DNA from: Mammaliicoccus lentus
GTDB lineage: Bacteria; Bacillota; Bacilli; Staphylococcales; Staphylococcaceae
Direction: 5' to 3'
DNA: 64,000 nucleotides
NCBI RefSeq assembly: GCF_002902755.1
Contig: NZ_PPRS01000073.1
Span: 36,589-100,588 of the forward strand
Position 1 is the stretch's first letter. Every line of letters starts with the position of its first letter. This document shows positions 1 through 8,327 of this stretch, piece after piece. The position numbers and the translations under genes were made by a program. The notes beneath the pieces were generated by a model that did no database searches, was not told the origin of the DNA, and saw only the letters and a list, made by a program, of their open reading frames with translations.

Positions 1-378
1 AATGTAAGAAAACATTTAAACTTAGGTCATACTTTTGGACATGGTTTAGAATATTTGACTAAAATAGCTCACGGTGAAGCTGTCATGATAGGTATACTAT
101 TCCAAAAAATTATCAATCAAAAGATTACTGCTTACGATAACGAAGATAGTATTTTTAAATTTATAAATTATTTAAAAGAACTTGGCTATCCATTAAATAT
201 TTTAAATCAAGTTGATATTGAGAAAATATTTGAATATATGAAAAAAGACAAAAAAAATATTGGACAATCTATTCAAATGGTTTTACAAACGGGCGATGGT
301 TCGTTTACAATTGAAGCCGTTTCTAAAGAAGAAGTATTAGATTCATTTATAAAGCTTAAGCAGCTAATAAATGATTAG
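1..378 (+). CDS. aroB: 3-dehydroquinate synthase, C-terminal part (cut by window edge)
   Basis: Second step of the shikimate pathway: converts DAHP to 3-dehydroquinate in the cytoplasm. The reading frame is open from base 1. The early residues contain the family's metal-binding motif GHTFGHG, followed by a HGEAVMIG block, both typical of AroB. Only about the last 125 residues are present, and the start lies upstream of the window. The stop is 15 bp before the TPR gene, so the two are probably cotranscribed. In S. aureus aroA normally sits between aroB and the TPR gene; here it does not. Family assignment is secure from the motifs. Confidence 0.95.
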   Translation, partial: NVRKHLNLGHTFGHGLEYLTKIAHGEAVMIGILFQKIINQKITAYDNEDSIFKFINYLKELGYPLNILNQVDIEKIFEYMKKDKKNIGQSIQMVLQTGDGSFTIEAVSKEEVLDSFIKLKQLIND

Positions 379-393
379 AAGGAGTCCTACAAA

Positions 394-1632
394 ATGGAAG
401 ATGTATATAAAGTTATAGATGATATTCATATGCAAAATATTAACCAATTAGACGAAAAGATAGATAGAGTATTACAATCTGATGATCACGATGCGCTATT
501 TATGCTTGGTGAAACATTATACAAATATGGAATTGTGGATCAAGGTGTAAAAATATTTGAAGAATTATATATGCTATACCCTGATGAAAATGAAGTGCTT
601 GTATATTACGTAGAAGGTCTAATTGACCAAAATGAGTTAGATAGAGCACATGAAGTATTATTTAATAGCCCAACCTCTACTGAAAAATTAATGCTTGAAG
701 CTGACTTATATCAACAACAAGGATTATTCGAAGTAGGTATAGAAAAATTAATAGAAGCAAAAGAAATCGAACCAGATGATATGGTTATTACATTTGCTCT
801 GGCTGAAATGTATTATTATGATGGTCAGTATTTAAAAGCAATTAGAAACTATGAATCAATTGTTCAAACAGGCGAAGATATTATAAACGGTATATCTATT
901 TACGCTAGAATGGCAGATTCCAGTTTACAAAGTGGCGCTTATGAAGAAGCAGTTAAATATTATGAATATGTATCTGAAATGGATATGACTGTGGAAGATT
1001 ATTTCAAACAAGCGATTAGTTATCAGAAGAATGAACTGACACAAGAAGCGATTAAGCAACTTGAAAAACTATTACACAAAGATCCTGACTTCATGCAAGC
1101 TTATCATTATCTACTGCAAATTTATGAATCCGAAAAAGATTATGAAAAAGCGATTGAGATTGGTAAAGAAGGTCTACGTTTAAACGCTTATTACAAAGAA
1201 TTAATGACTGACACAGCACGCTTAATGTTGACGACAAATGATGAACATGGTGCTTTACTATTACAAGATGCTCTAACTGTTGATCCATCATATACAGAAG
1301 CTGCTATTTTATTAGCGGACTATTATCGAGAGAAAGATAATACTACAGGTTTAATTAACTTACTAACTTATATTGATGAAGATGACATTGATCCAATAGT
1401 AGCATGGCATATTGCTTATGCATTTGGTATTGAAGAGCGTGATAAAGAAGCTCAACATTTTTATGATTTAGCATATCCGGATTTAACTCAAAACATTGAT
1501 TTCTTAAATGACTACTATCATTACTTAATTGAAATTGGCCAAATTGCCACTGCTAAAAACATTCTAGAATCTATTCGTAAAATTGACCCAGAAAATCCTT
1601 ACTGGGACCAAGAATTAGAAAGATTACAATAA
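394..1632 (+). CDS. TPR-repeat protein (YpiA-like)
   Basis: A 412-residue soluble protein made almost entirely of helical tetratricopeptide-type repeats (recurring patterns such as A-x-x-x-Y-Y-x-G and P-x-x-x-x-A). It has no signal peptide or catalytic motif. The start has a good ribosome site (GAAGGAG) 10 bp upstream. It sits between aroB and ypiB, the same place as B. subtilis ypiA and the TPR gene downstream of the S. aureus aro operon. Function is unknown; TPR proteins usually mediate protein-protein contacts, so a scaffold role is inferred only. The next gene starts 13 bp downstream, which suggests an operon. Confidence 0.85.
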   Translation: MEDVYKVIDDIHMQNINQLDEKIDRVLQSDDHDALFMLGETLYKYGIVDQGVKIFEELYMLYPDENEVLVYYVEGLIDQNELDRAHEVLFNSPTSTEKLMLEADLYQQQGLFEVGIEKLIEAKEIEPDDMVITFALAEMYYYDGQYLKAIRNYESIVQTGEDIINGISIYARMADSSLQSGAYEEAVKYYEYVSEMDMTVEDYFKQAISYQKNELTQEAIKQLEKLLHKDPDFMQAYHYLLQIYESEKDYEKAIEIGKEGLRLNAYYKELMTDTARLMLTTNDEHGALLLQDALTVDPSYTEAAILLADYYREKDNTTGLINLLTYIDEDDIDPIVAWHIAYAFGIEERDKEAQHFYDLAYPDLTQNIDFLNDYYHYLIEIGQIATAKNILESIRKIDPENPYWDQELERLQ

Positions 1633-1645
1633 GTAGGTTATTCCA

Positions 1646-2185
1646 ATGGAACATACATGGCTCATTTATGAAAAGCAACGTTTTATTGAATATATTCTAT
1701 ATCAATATGAGTTTAAAAATGCTGAAAGTGTATGGATTTTAAATTTAATTAAGAGTAACCCTAAATACTTATCAAATATTTCATTTGCGAAAGAAATGAC
1801 AGACGATCGATTTCTATCAATAAGTACTAAACAATCTAATCAATTATCTCTAATGTATTATAAAGAAAAATTTTGCATTGATGATGGCAGACAGATTTTT
1901 CATGATATTAGATTAGATCAGTCTCATTTAAATGTGATTCTCTATTTAAATCAAAGAGATGATCGTCTAAATAGAATAATGTTACTGCAAATGTTATTTG
2001 ATCAATTTAGCGATAACGAAAATGTTAATTTTTCTAAAGATAACCCAAAAGAATATAGCATTTATCATTGGGAACAATTAATTAGGAATGAAATTGATCG
2101 AGCATTAGATAATAACGATCAGGAAACATTTTTGGAAATGACTAAAATATTACAATTCATTAATGAGTTGGAGGAAAATTGGTAA
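1646..2185 (+). CDS. ypiB: YpiB family protein (UPF0302 plus IDEAL domain)
   Basis: A 179-residue soluble protein. The N-terminal two thirds resemble the UPF0302/YpiB domain. The last approximately 35 residues (IRNEIDRALDNNDQETFLEM) match the short IDEAL motif known from YpiB and related Firmicutes proteins. In B. subtilis ypiB and ypiF lie directly upstream of qcrABC, as here. B. subtilis YpiB has been reported to act with the LapB-type TPR protein YrrB/LapB in controlling lipopolysaccharide-independent envelope functions only by analogy, so I do not assign a function. The stop codon overlaps the start of the next gene (TAATG), indicating translational coupling. Confidence 0.8.
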   Translation: MEHTWLIYEKQRFIEYILYQYEFKNAESVWILNLIKSNPKYLSNISFAKEMTDDRFLSISTKQSNQLSLMYYKEKFCIDDGRQIFHDIRLDQSHLNVILYLNQRDDRLNRIMLLQMLFDQFSDNENVNFSKDNPKEYSIYHWEQLIRNEIDRALDNNDQETFLEMTKILQFINELEENW

Positions 2186-2619
2186 TGTTATTCAATCATG
2201 CAGATTTAAAGGATTTAAAAAATAATTTAGAATATATCGACACAGCGGTTATCCCTGTTTCAAATATAGATATGACTAATCAATTAATTACATCTTGTGA
2301 TCAAAGTGAAACGATTCAATTAGTCGGTATGTTAACTGAAAAGCAATTCAAAGGTAGATTATTATTAACTCCAGCTTTCTTTACTAGTGATTTTCATACT
2401 GAGCATATACAATCATTCATTCAAAGTCTTAAAGAATATGGTTTAACTAATATCATTATTTTAACAAGTGATAAATTAGAAAATATTGAAACTGAAGAAA
2501 TATATACTGTTAATACTATTCCGATGGCCGACTTAGATGAGGAAATGAAACGCACACTTATAGAAGACGAAGTTAAAAACTTCATGAAATTTATAATAAA
2601 AACTTGGAATAAGAAATAG
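2185..2619 (+). CDS. ypiF: YpiF family protein (DUF2487)
   Basis: A 144-residue soluble protein of the DUF2487/YpiF family, recognised mainly by its place between ypiB and qcrABC and its size. I chose the ATG at 2185, which overlaps the ypiB stop as TAATG and follows the ribosome site TTGGAGG. An upstream in-frame TTG at 2179 is too close to that site. There is no membrane segment and no catalytic motif I recognise. Function is unknown. It is the last gene before a repeat element with a terminator-like hairpin, so it probably ends the aro/ypi transcript. Confidence 0.75.
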   Translation: MLFNHADLKDLKNNLEYIDTAVIPVSNIDMTNQLITSCDQSETIQLVGMLTEKQFKGRLLLTPAFFTSDFHTEHIQSFIQSLKEYGLTNIIILTSDKLENIETEEIYTVNTIPMADLDEEMKRTLIEDEVKNFMKFIIKTWNKK

Positions 2620-2629
2620 ATAGAAACAA

Positions 2630-2763
2630 TTGGGAAAGAAATTTTCCCTCTAAGAATAGCTAGGAGTGAAAAGCTTGATTTAAATGCATTTTCAATCCAC
2701 TTAACTCCTACTATTATAACGAATTAGGCTTAGGCAATTAAATTTGTCTAAGCCTATTTTCTT
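2630..2763 (+). repeat. Degenerate copy of dispersed staphylococcal intergenic repeat, ending in a terminator hairpin
   Basis: The region contains a divergent version of the core seen at five other places in this window (AGGAGTGAAAAGCTTG, then GCATTTTCAATCC, then CTACTATTATAAC). It ends with a strong stem-loop (AGGCTTAG / CTAAGCCT, about 2726-2757) followed by a T-rich run that probably terminates ypiF transcription. The remaining gap to qcrA holds only the qcr promoter. Confidence 0.65.
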
Positions 2764-2822
2764 TTTGCTCTAAAATAGTGAATAAAACCACAAGAAATAA
2801 AAATATAAATTGTGACAAAGCG

Positions 2823-2851
2823 TTGACCGTCTTGAGATAATAGGCTAAAAT
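2823..2851 (+). promoter_or_regulatory. Probable sigma-A promoter of qcrABC
   Basis: TTGACC at 2823-2828 and TAAAAT at 2846-2851 are separated by 17 bp, close to the housekeeping consensus. Transcription would start near 2858, about 40 bp before the qcrA start. Predicted from sequence only. Confidence 0.6.
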
Positions 2852-2899
2852 TAAATTGTCCTAGTTATAAAAGAACGATTAATAGAGGGGGGAATCTAA

Positions 2900-3403
2900 A
2901 TGAGCCAACGTGTCACACGACGCCAATTTTTAAACTATTCATTAATGGGTGTTGGGTCATTTATGGCTGCTGGTATGATTTTACCTATGGGTAGATTTGC
3001 GCTTGATCCTGTTTTTAAAGCAGAGGGCAAAGGCGATATGATCGCTACAGGCGTAAAAGAGTCTGAACTTGGTAAAGAGCCAATTAAAGTTGACTTTAAA
3101 TTTGAGCAAGAAGATGCTTGGTACACGAGTGAAGTTACCGAATTCGCTTGGGTATACAAGGATGGTAAAGACATTGTCGCATTATCACCAGTCTGTAAAC
3201 ATTTAGGATGTACAGTTCAGTGGAATGGTGACAATTCAAATCCAAATCAATTTTTCTGTCCATGTCATAACGGACGTTATGAGAAAAATGGTAAGAATGT
3301 ACCTGGAACGCCGCCATTAGCACCATTAGATCAATATGAAGTAAAAGTGAAAGATGGCATTATTCAAATCGGTAATAAACATGAGAACGAATTAGCTAAA
3401 TAA
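2900..3403 (+). CDS. qcrA: Menaquinol:cytochrome c reductase, Rieske iron-sulfur subunit
   Basis: Rieske 2Fe-2S subunit of the bc complex; it takes electrons from menaquinol at the outer face of the membrane. The 167-residue protein starts with a twin-arginine-type anchor (TRRQFLNYSL, residues 6-15) and a hydrophobic segment. The cluster ligands are clear: C99-x-H101-x-x-C104 and C120-x-C122-H123, with C104 and C122 expected to form the disulfide. A strong ribosome site (GAGGGGGG) precedes the ATG. It is first in a qcrA-qcrB-qcrC operon (14 and 37 bp gaps). S. aureus lacks this complex, so its presence is a taxonomic marker. Confidence 0.95.
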   Translation: MSQRVTRRQFLNYSLMGVGSFMAAGMILPMGRFALDPVFKAEGKGDMIATGVKESELGKEPIKVDFKFEQEDAWYTSEVTEFAWVYKDGKDIVALSPVCKHLGCTVQWNGDNSNPNQFFCPCHNGRYEKNGKNVPGTPPLAPLDQYEVKVKDGIIQIGNKHENELAK

Positions 3404-3416
3404 GGAGGGATTAACA

Positions 3417-4091
3417 ATGATAGATAAAATCTATGATTGGGTCGATGACAGACTTGATATTACACCAATTTGGCGAGATATTGCTGATCATGAAGTGCCA
3501 GAGCATGTTAACCCTGCTTATCACTTTTCAGCTTTCGTATATTGTTTTGGTGGATTAACGTTTTTCATTACAGTTATCCAAGTTTTATCAGGTATGTTTT
3601 TAACTATGTATTACGTACCAGATATCGTAAACGCTTGGAAATCAGTTTACTATTTACAACACGATGTTGCTGCAGGTGTTATCGTTCGTGGTATGCACCA
3701 TTGGGGGGCTAGTCTAGTAGTAGTAATGATGTTTTTACATACACTTCGTGTATTCTTTACAGGCTCATATAAACAGCCTAGAGAATTAAACTGGGTTGTA
3801 GGTGTCTTAATATTCTTTGTAATGCTTGGTTTAAGTTTTACTGGTTATTTATTACCATGGGATATGAAAGCACTATTCGCAACTAAAGTTGGTTTACAAA
3901 TTGCAGAATCCGTCCCTATTATAGGGCCTTGGGTTAAAACATTACTGGCAGGGGATGCAGAAATAGTTGGTGCACAAACTCTGACTCGTTTCTTTGCGAT
4001 TCATGTATTCTTCCTTCCTGCTGCACTATTCGCGTTACTGGCAGCACACTTTATAATGATCAGAAAACAAGGTATTTCAGGTCCACTATAA
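3417..4091 (+). CDS. qcrB: Menaquinol:cytochrome c reductase, cytochrome b subunit (b6-type)
   Basis: Membrane cytochrome b6-like subunit, 224 residues and four transmembrane helices, the usual length for the Bacillus-type split cytochrome b. Heme-ligand histidines are visible in helix 2 (H94 and H108, in GMHHWGASL and FLHTL) and in the last helix (FAIH...AAHF). C43, just before the first helix, corresponds to the cysteine that holds an extra covalent heme in Bacillus QcrB. It lies between qcrA and qcrC in one operon and forms the quinone-oxidising core with them. Confidence 0.95.
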   Translation: MIDKIYDWVDDRLDITPIWRDIADHEVPEHVNPAYHFSAFVYCFGGLTFFITVIQVLSGMFLTMYYVPDIVNAWKSVYYLQHDVAAGVIVRGMHHWGASLVVVMMFLHTLRVFFTGSYKQPRELNWVVGVLIFFVMLGLSFTGYLLPWDMKALFATKVGLQIAESVPIIGPWVKTLLAGDAEIVGAQTLTRFFAIHVFFLPAALFALLAAHFIMIRKQGISGPL

Positions 4092-4128
4092 AATTAACGT
4101 GAATAAATGAAAAAGGAGGTCATGCGAC

Positions 4129-4917
4129 ATGCATCGCGGTAAAGGGATGAAGTTTGTTGGTGACTCAAGAATTAAGTCATACGACAAACCAAAGTTAAAT
4201 AGAGATTATTCAGAATTTCCAGGTCGTACTGAAAGTTTCTGGCCTGACTTTCTACTTAAAGAATGGATGACTGGAGCAGTTTTCTTAATTGCTTATTTAT
4301 GTTTAACAGTTGCACATCCATCGCCACTTGAACGTGTGGCGGATCCATCTGATACTGGTTATACACCATTACCAGACTGGTATTTCTTATTCTTATATCA
4401 AATACTTAAATATTCATTTGCATCTGGTCCATATAATACTTTTGGTGCTATCGTCTTACCAGGTATCGCATTTGGTGCATTACTATTAGCACCATGGTTA
4501 GATAGAGGCCCTGAACGTAAATGGACAAAGAGACCATTTGCATCTGGATTTATGTTATTAGCAGTTGCTATTTTGTTCTACACTACTTGGGAATCTAGTT
4601 ATTACCATGACTGGAAACAACAAGCTAAGCAAGGTCAAATTGTATTCTCAAACTTAGATAAATCTGACCCTGTATATACGGACATCATCAAGTCAAACTG
4701 TACAAGTTGTCATGGTGGTGAGTTGACCGGTGGGCAAGGTCCAAACCTAGTTGAATCTAAACTACCTGAAGAGGGCGTAAAAGGTTTCGTCGAAAAAGGG
4801 GCTGGTAAAATGCCTAGCTTTAAAGATACCCTTTCTAAAGAAGAAATAGATAAAGTTTCAAAATATGTTGCAGATTTACATGAAACAGACTCTAACGGTA
4901 AAGAATTGAAAAAATAA
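4129..4917 (+). CDS. qcrC: Menaquinol:cytochrome c reductase, subunit IV / cytochrome c fusion
   Basis: A 262-residue fusion typical of Bacillales QcrC. The N-terminal part is a subunit IV-like membrane domain with three hydrophobic helices (including PLPDWYFLFLYQILKY, the quinone-site PDWY motif). A C-terminal outer domain carries one c-type heme site CTSCHGG near residue 190, with a later Met (KMPSF) as probable sixth ligand. It passes electrons from the Rieske centre to a soluble or oxidase-bound cytochrome c. A ribosome site (AAAGGAGG) lies 8 bp upstream. A repeat with a terminator hairpin follows. Confidence 0.95.
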   Translation: MHRGKGMKFVGDSRIKSYDKPKLNRDYSEFPGRTESFWPDFLLKEWMTGAVFLIAYLCLTVAHPSPLERVADPSDTGYTPLPDWYFLFLYQILKYSFASGPYNTFGAIVLPGIAFGALLLAPWLDRGPERKWTKRPFASGFMLLAVAILFYTTWESSYYHDWKQQAKQGQIVFSNLDKSDPVYTDIIKSNCTSCHGGELTGGQGPNLVESKLPEEGVKGFVEKGAGKMPSFKDTLSKEEIDKVSKYVADLHETDSNGKELKK

Positions 4918-4925
4918 TAATTTAA

Positions 4926-5095
4926 AGGGATAGGGACAAAAATCTTATTTTACTAAAAAGATTTCTTAGTCCCACCCCGGCAAGTATGACTCTAATTGAA
5001 ATAAAGCTTGATAAAAGCGCATTTTCAGACCAGTCAGCTACTGCCAATATAATAAATCAGGCTGAGACATTATAATGTCCCAGCCTCTTTTTTCA
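4926..5095 (+). repeat. Dispersed staphylococcal intergenic repeat (full copy)
   Basis: The three-part layout is: a left hairpin built from GGGACAAAAATC and its partner GATTTCTTAGTCCC; a conserved core (AAGCTTGATAAAAGCGCATT, then CAGTCAGCTACTGCC); and a right hairpin (GGCTGAGACAT / ATGTCCCAGCC) followed by T6 that can act as the qcr terminator. The same layout recurs at 14554, 30689 (inverted), 36573 and 57536 (inverted). Confidence 0.75.
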
Positions 5096-5108
5096 AAGGA
5101 GAATTTAA

Positions 5109-5702
5109 ATGGCATTTTGGAAATACGTAATGGGCCAAAAACCAATGCTTGCCACATTTTTTATAGCCAATCTACTAGGCACTGTTTACGGATACATATG
5201 GTATGGTGGTCAACTTGCTGAGACAAAATGGTACTTTTTGCCATTTGTACCAGACAGCCCAACAGCAACATTCTTCCTAATAATAGCTATAGCAGCCATA
5301 TATTTTAGTCGTCATTTAGGACTTTTTGAATGTTTAGCATTTATTACTTTAATTAAATACGGAGCATGGGCAGTACTTATGAATTTATTTGTGATGATAC
5401 ATTATGAGCAACTTGTTCCAATGGCGCTCATGTTAATGGTTTCTCATGGCATTATGGTTGTACAAGCATTTATGTTCTATCCATTATTTGAAATCAAAAC
5501 ATGGCATATTGTCGTTACAATGATATGGGTTTTCCATAATGATGTGATAGATTATGTATATCATCAATATCCAGTTTATAGTATGTTGAGCCAATACGAG
5601 GCACACATAGGATATTTAGCTTTCTGGTTAAGTATTATTCCATTCTTACTATTAATATATTTACAAAAAACATTTAAATTAGGGTCAAAACATTTGACGT
5701 GA
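5109..5702 (+). CDS. ypjA: YpjA family membrane protein (DUF1405)
   Basis: An integral membrane protein of 197 residues with about six hydrophobic helices and little soluble sequence. In B. subtilis ypjA lies directly after qcrC, and length and topology fit the DUF1405 family. A ribosome site (AAAGGAGAA) precedes the ATG. Its biochemical role is unknown; the conserved link to the bc complex suggests, but does not show, a respiratory or membrane-assembly role. Here it is separated from qcrC by a repeat that can terminate transcription. Confidence 0.75.
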   Translation: MAFWKYVMGQKPMLATFFIANLLGTVYGYIWYGGQLAETKWYFLPFVPDSPTATFFLIIAIAAIYFSRHLGLFECLAFITLIKYGAWAVLMNLFVMIHYEQLVPMALMLMVSHGIMVVQAFMFYPLFEIKTWHIVVTMIWVFHNDVIDYVYHQYPVYSMLSQYEAHIGYLAFWLSIIPFLLLIYLQKTFKLGSKHLT

Positions 5703-5755
5703 AGGTCTTCACTCCGTAATATATAATTTAAGAGGGATAAAAAGGAGGAAGTTAT

Positions 5756-6445
5756 TTGTTTTCATTTATTATATATTTCATAATCATTATGATTGTCCCT
5801 ATGTACTTCCAATATAAAGTAAAATCAACTTACAACAAATATTCTAGAGTACGCTCAACTAGTGGCAAGACGGGAAGAGAAGTTGCTGAAGAAATTTTAG
5901 CAGCAAATGGTATTCATGATGTACAAGTATTGCAAGGTGAAGGGTTCTTATCAGATCACTTTGATCCGGTTAAGAAGAGAGTAGTATTATCACCTGATAA
6001 CTTTAACAAGCCTACTGTAGCTGGTACAGCAATCGCTGCCCACGAAGTAGGACACGCAATCCAACATGCACATGGATATGCATTCTTAAAATTTAGAACA
6101 GCATTATTACCACTTGCAAACCTTGGAAGTTCATTATCGTATATCATTATTTTAGCAGGTATTGTATTAACGGCATTAAGCAATACATTTGGTACAACTC
6201 TATTATGGGTAGGTATCGTATTCATGTCATTCGCTGTACTATTTACAATTATTACATTACCAGTTGAATTTGATGCGAGTAAACGAGCAATGCGACAAAT
6301 TGAGAAATTAAATATGGTCAATCAACAAGAATACAAACATGCTAAGAAAGTATTATCAGCAGCAGCTATGACATATGTAGCAGCAACTGCAGTAGCAGTA
6401 GCAGAACTTGCTAGATTTATACTAATAGCACGTAGTGGTGACTAA
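5756..6445 (+). CDS. YugP-type zinc metallopeptidase
   Basis: A 229-residue membrane protein with a zinc protease signature H96-E97-V-G-H100 in AAHEVGHAIQH. It has an N-terminal helix, two central hydrophobic helices and a C-terminal one. This matches the YugP/PF04298 family of membrane-bound neutral zinc peptidases. The start is TTG, chosen because AGGAGG lies 8 bp upstream and no better start exists before the conserved region. Substrates are unknown. A hairpin with a T7 tail (6452-6487) ends the gene. In B. subtilis the gene after ypjA is a different one, so this is a staphylococcal-lineage arrangement. Confidence 0.85.
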   Translation: MFSFIIYFIIIMIVPMYFQYKVKSTYNKYSRVRSTSGKTGREVAEEILAANGIHDVQVLQGEGFLSDHFDPVKKRVVLSPDNFNKPTVAGTAIAAHEVGHAIQHAHGYAFLKFRTALLPLANLGSSLSYIIILAGIVLTALSNTFGTTLLWVGIVFMSFAVLFTIITLPVEFDASKRAMRQIEKLNMVNQQEYKHAKKVLSAAAMTYVAATAVAVAELARFILIARSGD

Positions 6446-6451
6446 TTAACA

Positions 6452-6487
6452 AAAAGCTGAGACATTATGATGTCTTAGCTTTTTTTA
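6452..6487 (+). terminator. Rho-independent terminator after the YugP-type gene
   Basis: Stem AAGCTGAGACAT / ATGTCTTAGCTT with a short loop, followed by T7. Its sequence resembles the right-hand hairpin of the dispersed repeat family, but the core of that repeat is absent. Confidence 0.75.
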
Positions 6488-6780
6488 TATGGAAATTACA
6501 TTAAAATATAACTACCGTGGATTAACGGGTATTTAATATCATAATGTATTGCACACTAAAAAGTTTATTTTTGGTTCAACTTTTGGGGTGCACTTCATAA
6601 TTGGATTATTGCCTTAGTTAATCCAACAAAAGTACAATTCGTGAATTTACGACATTCTTAATCCAATAACAGAACCCAACCGCAATTTAATTCATCCACG
6701 ATCCAAATCACTTCTCAATCTAAGTTTTTCTATACCTTTATACGGTGCTATTTTGCGGTAAACTCTACTATGCCAAGTTT
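6488..6780. other. Gene-free 300-bp stretch with palindromic fragments
   Basis: No credible reading frame is present. It holds a possible insertion-sequence scar (6549-6593), several TTGGATTA/TAATCCAA inverted fragments (about 6602-6628 and 6659-6668), and AT-rich filler before the ypjD promoter. The TTGGATTA motif recurs around 30836-30903. Confidence 0.5.
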
Positions 6781-6786
6781 ATTACA

Positions 6787-6816
6787 TTGTCATTATGTAT
6801 ATAAATCCTTTATAAT
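6787..6816 (+). promoter_or_regulatory. Probable promoter of the ypjD-bshA-cca-birA-dinG run
   Basis: TTGTCA (6787-6792) and a perfect TATAAT (6811-6816) with an 18-bp spacer. The following genes are tightly packed or overlapping through dinG, so one transcript is likely. Confidence 0.55.
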
Positions 6817-6867
6817 TTTATTAAGTGGGCTCAAAATAACAAAATATAAATATTAGGGGGAAGTACA

Positions 6868-7203
6868 ATGGATATGCATGAAATGCAAAAGGAAGTAGAT
6901 GCATATATTTCTCAGTTTAAGACTGGTTATTTTTCTCCATTAGCAAATTTAGCTCGTTTGACTGAAGAAGTGGGTGAACTTGCTAGAGAAATTAATCATT
7001 CTCATGGTGAGAAAAAGAAAAAATCTACTGAAGAAGATAATACAATAGAAGCAGAATTAGGAGATAATTTATTTGTTTTAATTTGTCTTGCTAACTCTCT
7101 AGATATAGATTTAAATCAAAGTTTTGAAAATACAATGCAAAAATTTAATACGAGAGATAAAGATCGTTTTGAACGCATAGATGAAAATAGTAAGGAGGAT
7201 TAA
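6868..7203 (+). CDS. ypjD: MazG-like nucleotide pyrophosphohydrolase
   Basis: A 111-residue all-helical protein of the MazG-like/iMazG fold. The metal-binding residues occur as E-E-V-G-E-L-A-R-E in the first third and E-x-x-x-x-E-L-G-D-N further on, which fits an NTP-pyrophosphatase active site. The family removes pyrophosphate from unwanted nucleotides; the substrate here is unknown. The ribosome site GGGGGAA precedes the ATG. In B. subtilis ypjD also lies upstream of bshA and cca. It ends 1 bp before bshA and probably shares its transcript. Confidence 0.85.
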   Translation: MDMHEMQKEVDAYISQFKTGYFSPLANLARLTEEVGELAREINHSHGEKKKKSTEEDNTIEAELGDNLFVLICLANSLDIDLNQSFENTMQKFNTRDKDRFERIDENSKED

Positions 7204-7204
7204 C

Positions 7205-8326
7205 ATGAAAATAGGGATAACTTGCTATCCTTCTATGGGTGGTTCTGGCATAGTAGCCACAGAATTAGGGTTAGAAATGGCTAAAAGAGGACACGAAATA
7301 CATTTTATCACTTCTAATATGCCCTTTAGGATGAAAGAACCTGTGCCAAACGTGACTTTTCACCAAGTTGATGTTAATCAGTATTCAGTATTTCAATATC
7401 CTCCATATGACATAACATTAAGCGCTAAAATTGCAGACGTTATCAATGATTATGATTTAGACATTTTACATATGCATTACGCTGTACCACACGCTATATG
7501 TGGAATATTAGCAAGACAAATTTCTGGTAAAGATGTTAAGATTATGACGACATTACATGGTACTGATATAACTGTATTAGGATATGACACTTCTTTACAA
7601 AGCGCGATCCGATTTGGCATTGAGAAAAGTGATGTCGTTACAAGTGTTAGTAACAGCTTGAAAAAGGAAACTTATGAAATTATACAACCAGATAAAGAAA
7701 TCAAAACAATTTATAATTTCGTTCAAGAAGACAGTTTCCCCCAAGTTTACAATAAAGAATTAAAATCTAAATATGGCATTAAAGAAGATGAAAAAGTGAT
7801 TACATTCGTATCAAACTTTAGAAAAGTAAAACGAGTGCATGATGTCGTAGAAACATTTTCTAAAATAAATAAAGAAATTAAATCAAAGTTACTTTTAATC
7901 GGTGACGGTCCGGAACTTCAGGATGCTAAAGAGCAAATAAAATCATTGGGCATAGAAGATAATGTACTGTTTTTAGGTAAACAAGATAAAGTGAACACAT
8001 TCTATCAAATGTCTGATATTACACTTCTATTAAGTGAAAAAGAAAGTTTTGGTCTCGTACTACTAGAAGCTATGCTTACTGGTGTTTTACCTATAGGGAC
8101 AAATGCTGGCGGTATAAAAGAAGTAATCAAAGATGGTATTACAGGATATACTGTAGACGTTGGTGATACTGACTTAGCAAGTAAACGAGCGATTGATTTA
8201 TTAACTGATAGCGAATTGTATAACAAAATGCAACAAGCTATGATACAAGATGTTAAAGAGCGATTTTCATCTAAAGTTATCGCTGATCAATATGAAAATT
8301 GTTATATTAACATGTTAGGAGATTAA
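7205..8326 (+). CDS. bshA: N-acetylglucosaminyl-malate synthase (bacillithiol biosynthesis)
   Basis: First step of bacillithiol synthesis: joins GlcNAc from UDP-GlcNAc to L-malate. The 373-residue GT4 glycosyltransferase has the expected N-terminal GITCYPSMGGSG loop, HMHYAVPHA in the acceptor domain, and the C-terminal E-S-F-G-L-V-L-L-E-A nucleotide-sugar motif. I chose the ATG at 7205, which follows AAGGAGG by 6 bp; an upstream TTG at 7181 would only add residues overlapping ypjD. Bacillithiol links it to the bacilliredoxin gene at 38988. cca follows after 1 bp. Confidence 0.95.
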   Translation: MKIGITCYPSMGGSGIVATELGLEMAKRGHEIHFITSNMPFRMKEPVPNVTFHQVDVNQYSVFQYPPYDITLSAKIADVINDYDLDILHMHYAVPHAICGILARQISGKDVKIMTTLHGTDITVLGYDTSLQSAIRFGIEKSDVVTSVSNSLKKETYEIIQPDKEIKTIYNFVQEDSFPQVYNKELKSKYGIKEDEKVITFVSNFRKVKRVHDVVETFSKINKEIKSKLLLIGDGPELQDAKEQIKSLGIEDNVLFLGKQDKVNTFYQMSDITLLLSEKESFGLVLLEAMLTGVLPIGTNAGGIKEVIKDGITGYTVDVGDTDLASKRAIDLLTDSELYNKMQQAMIQDVKERFSSKVIADQYENCYINMLGD

Positions 8327-8327
8327 T

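Noticed and set aside
5703..5755. Possible missing ypjB/ypjC genes after ypjA
   Set aside because: The 53-bp gap holds only the ribosome site of the next gene. There is no remnant frame, and staphylococci usually lack these Bacillus genes at this place.
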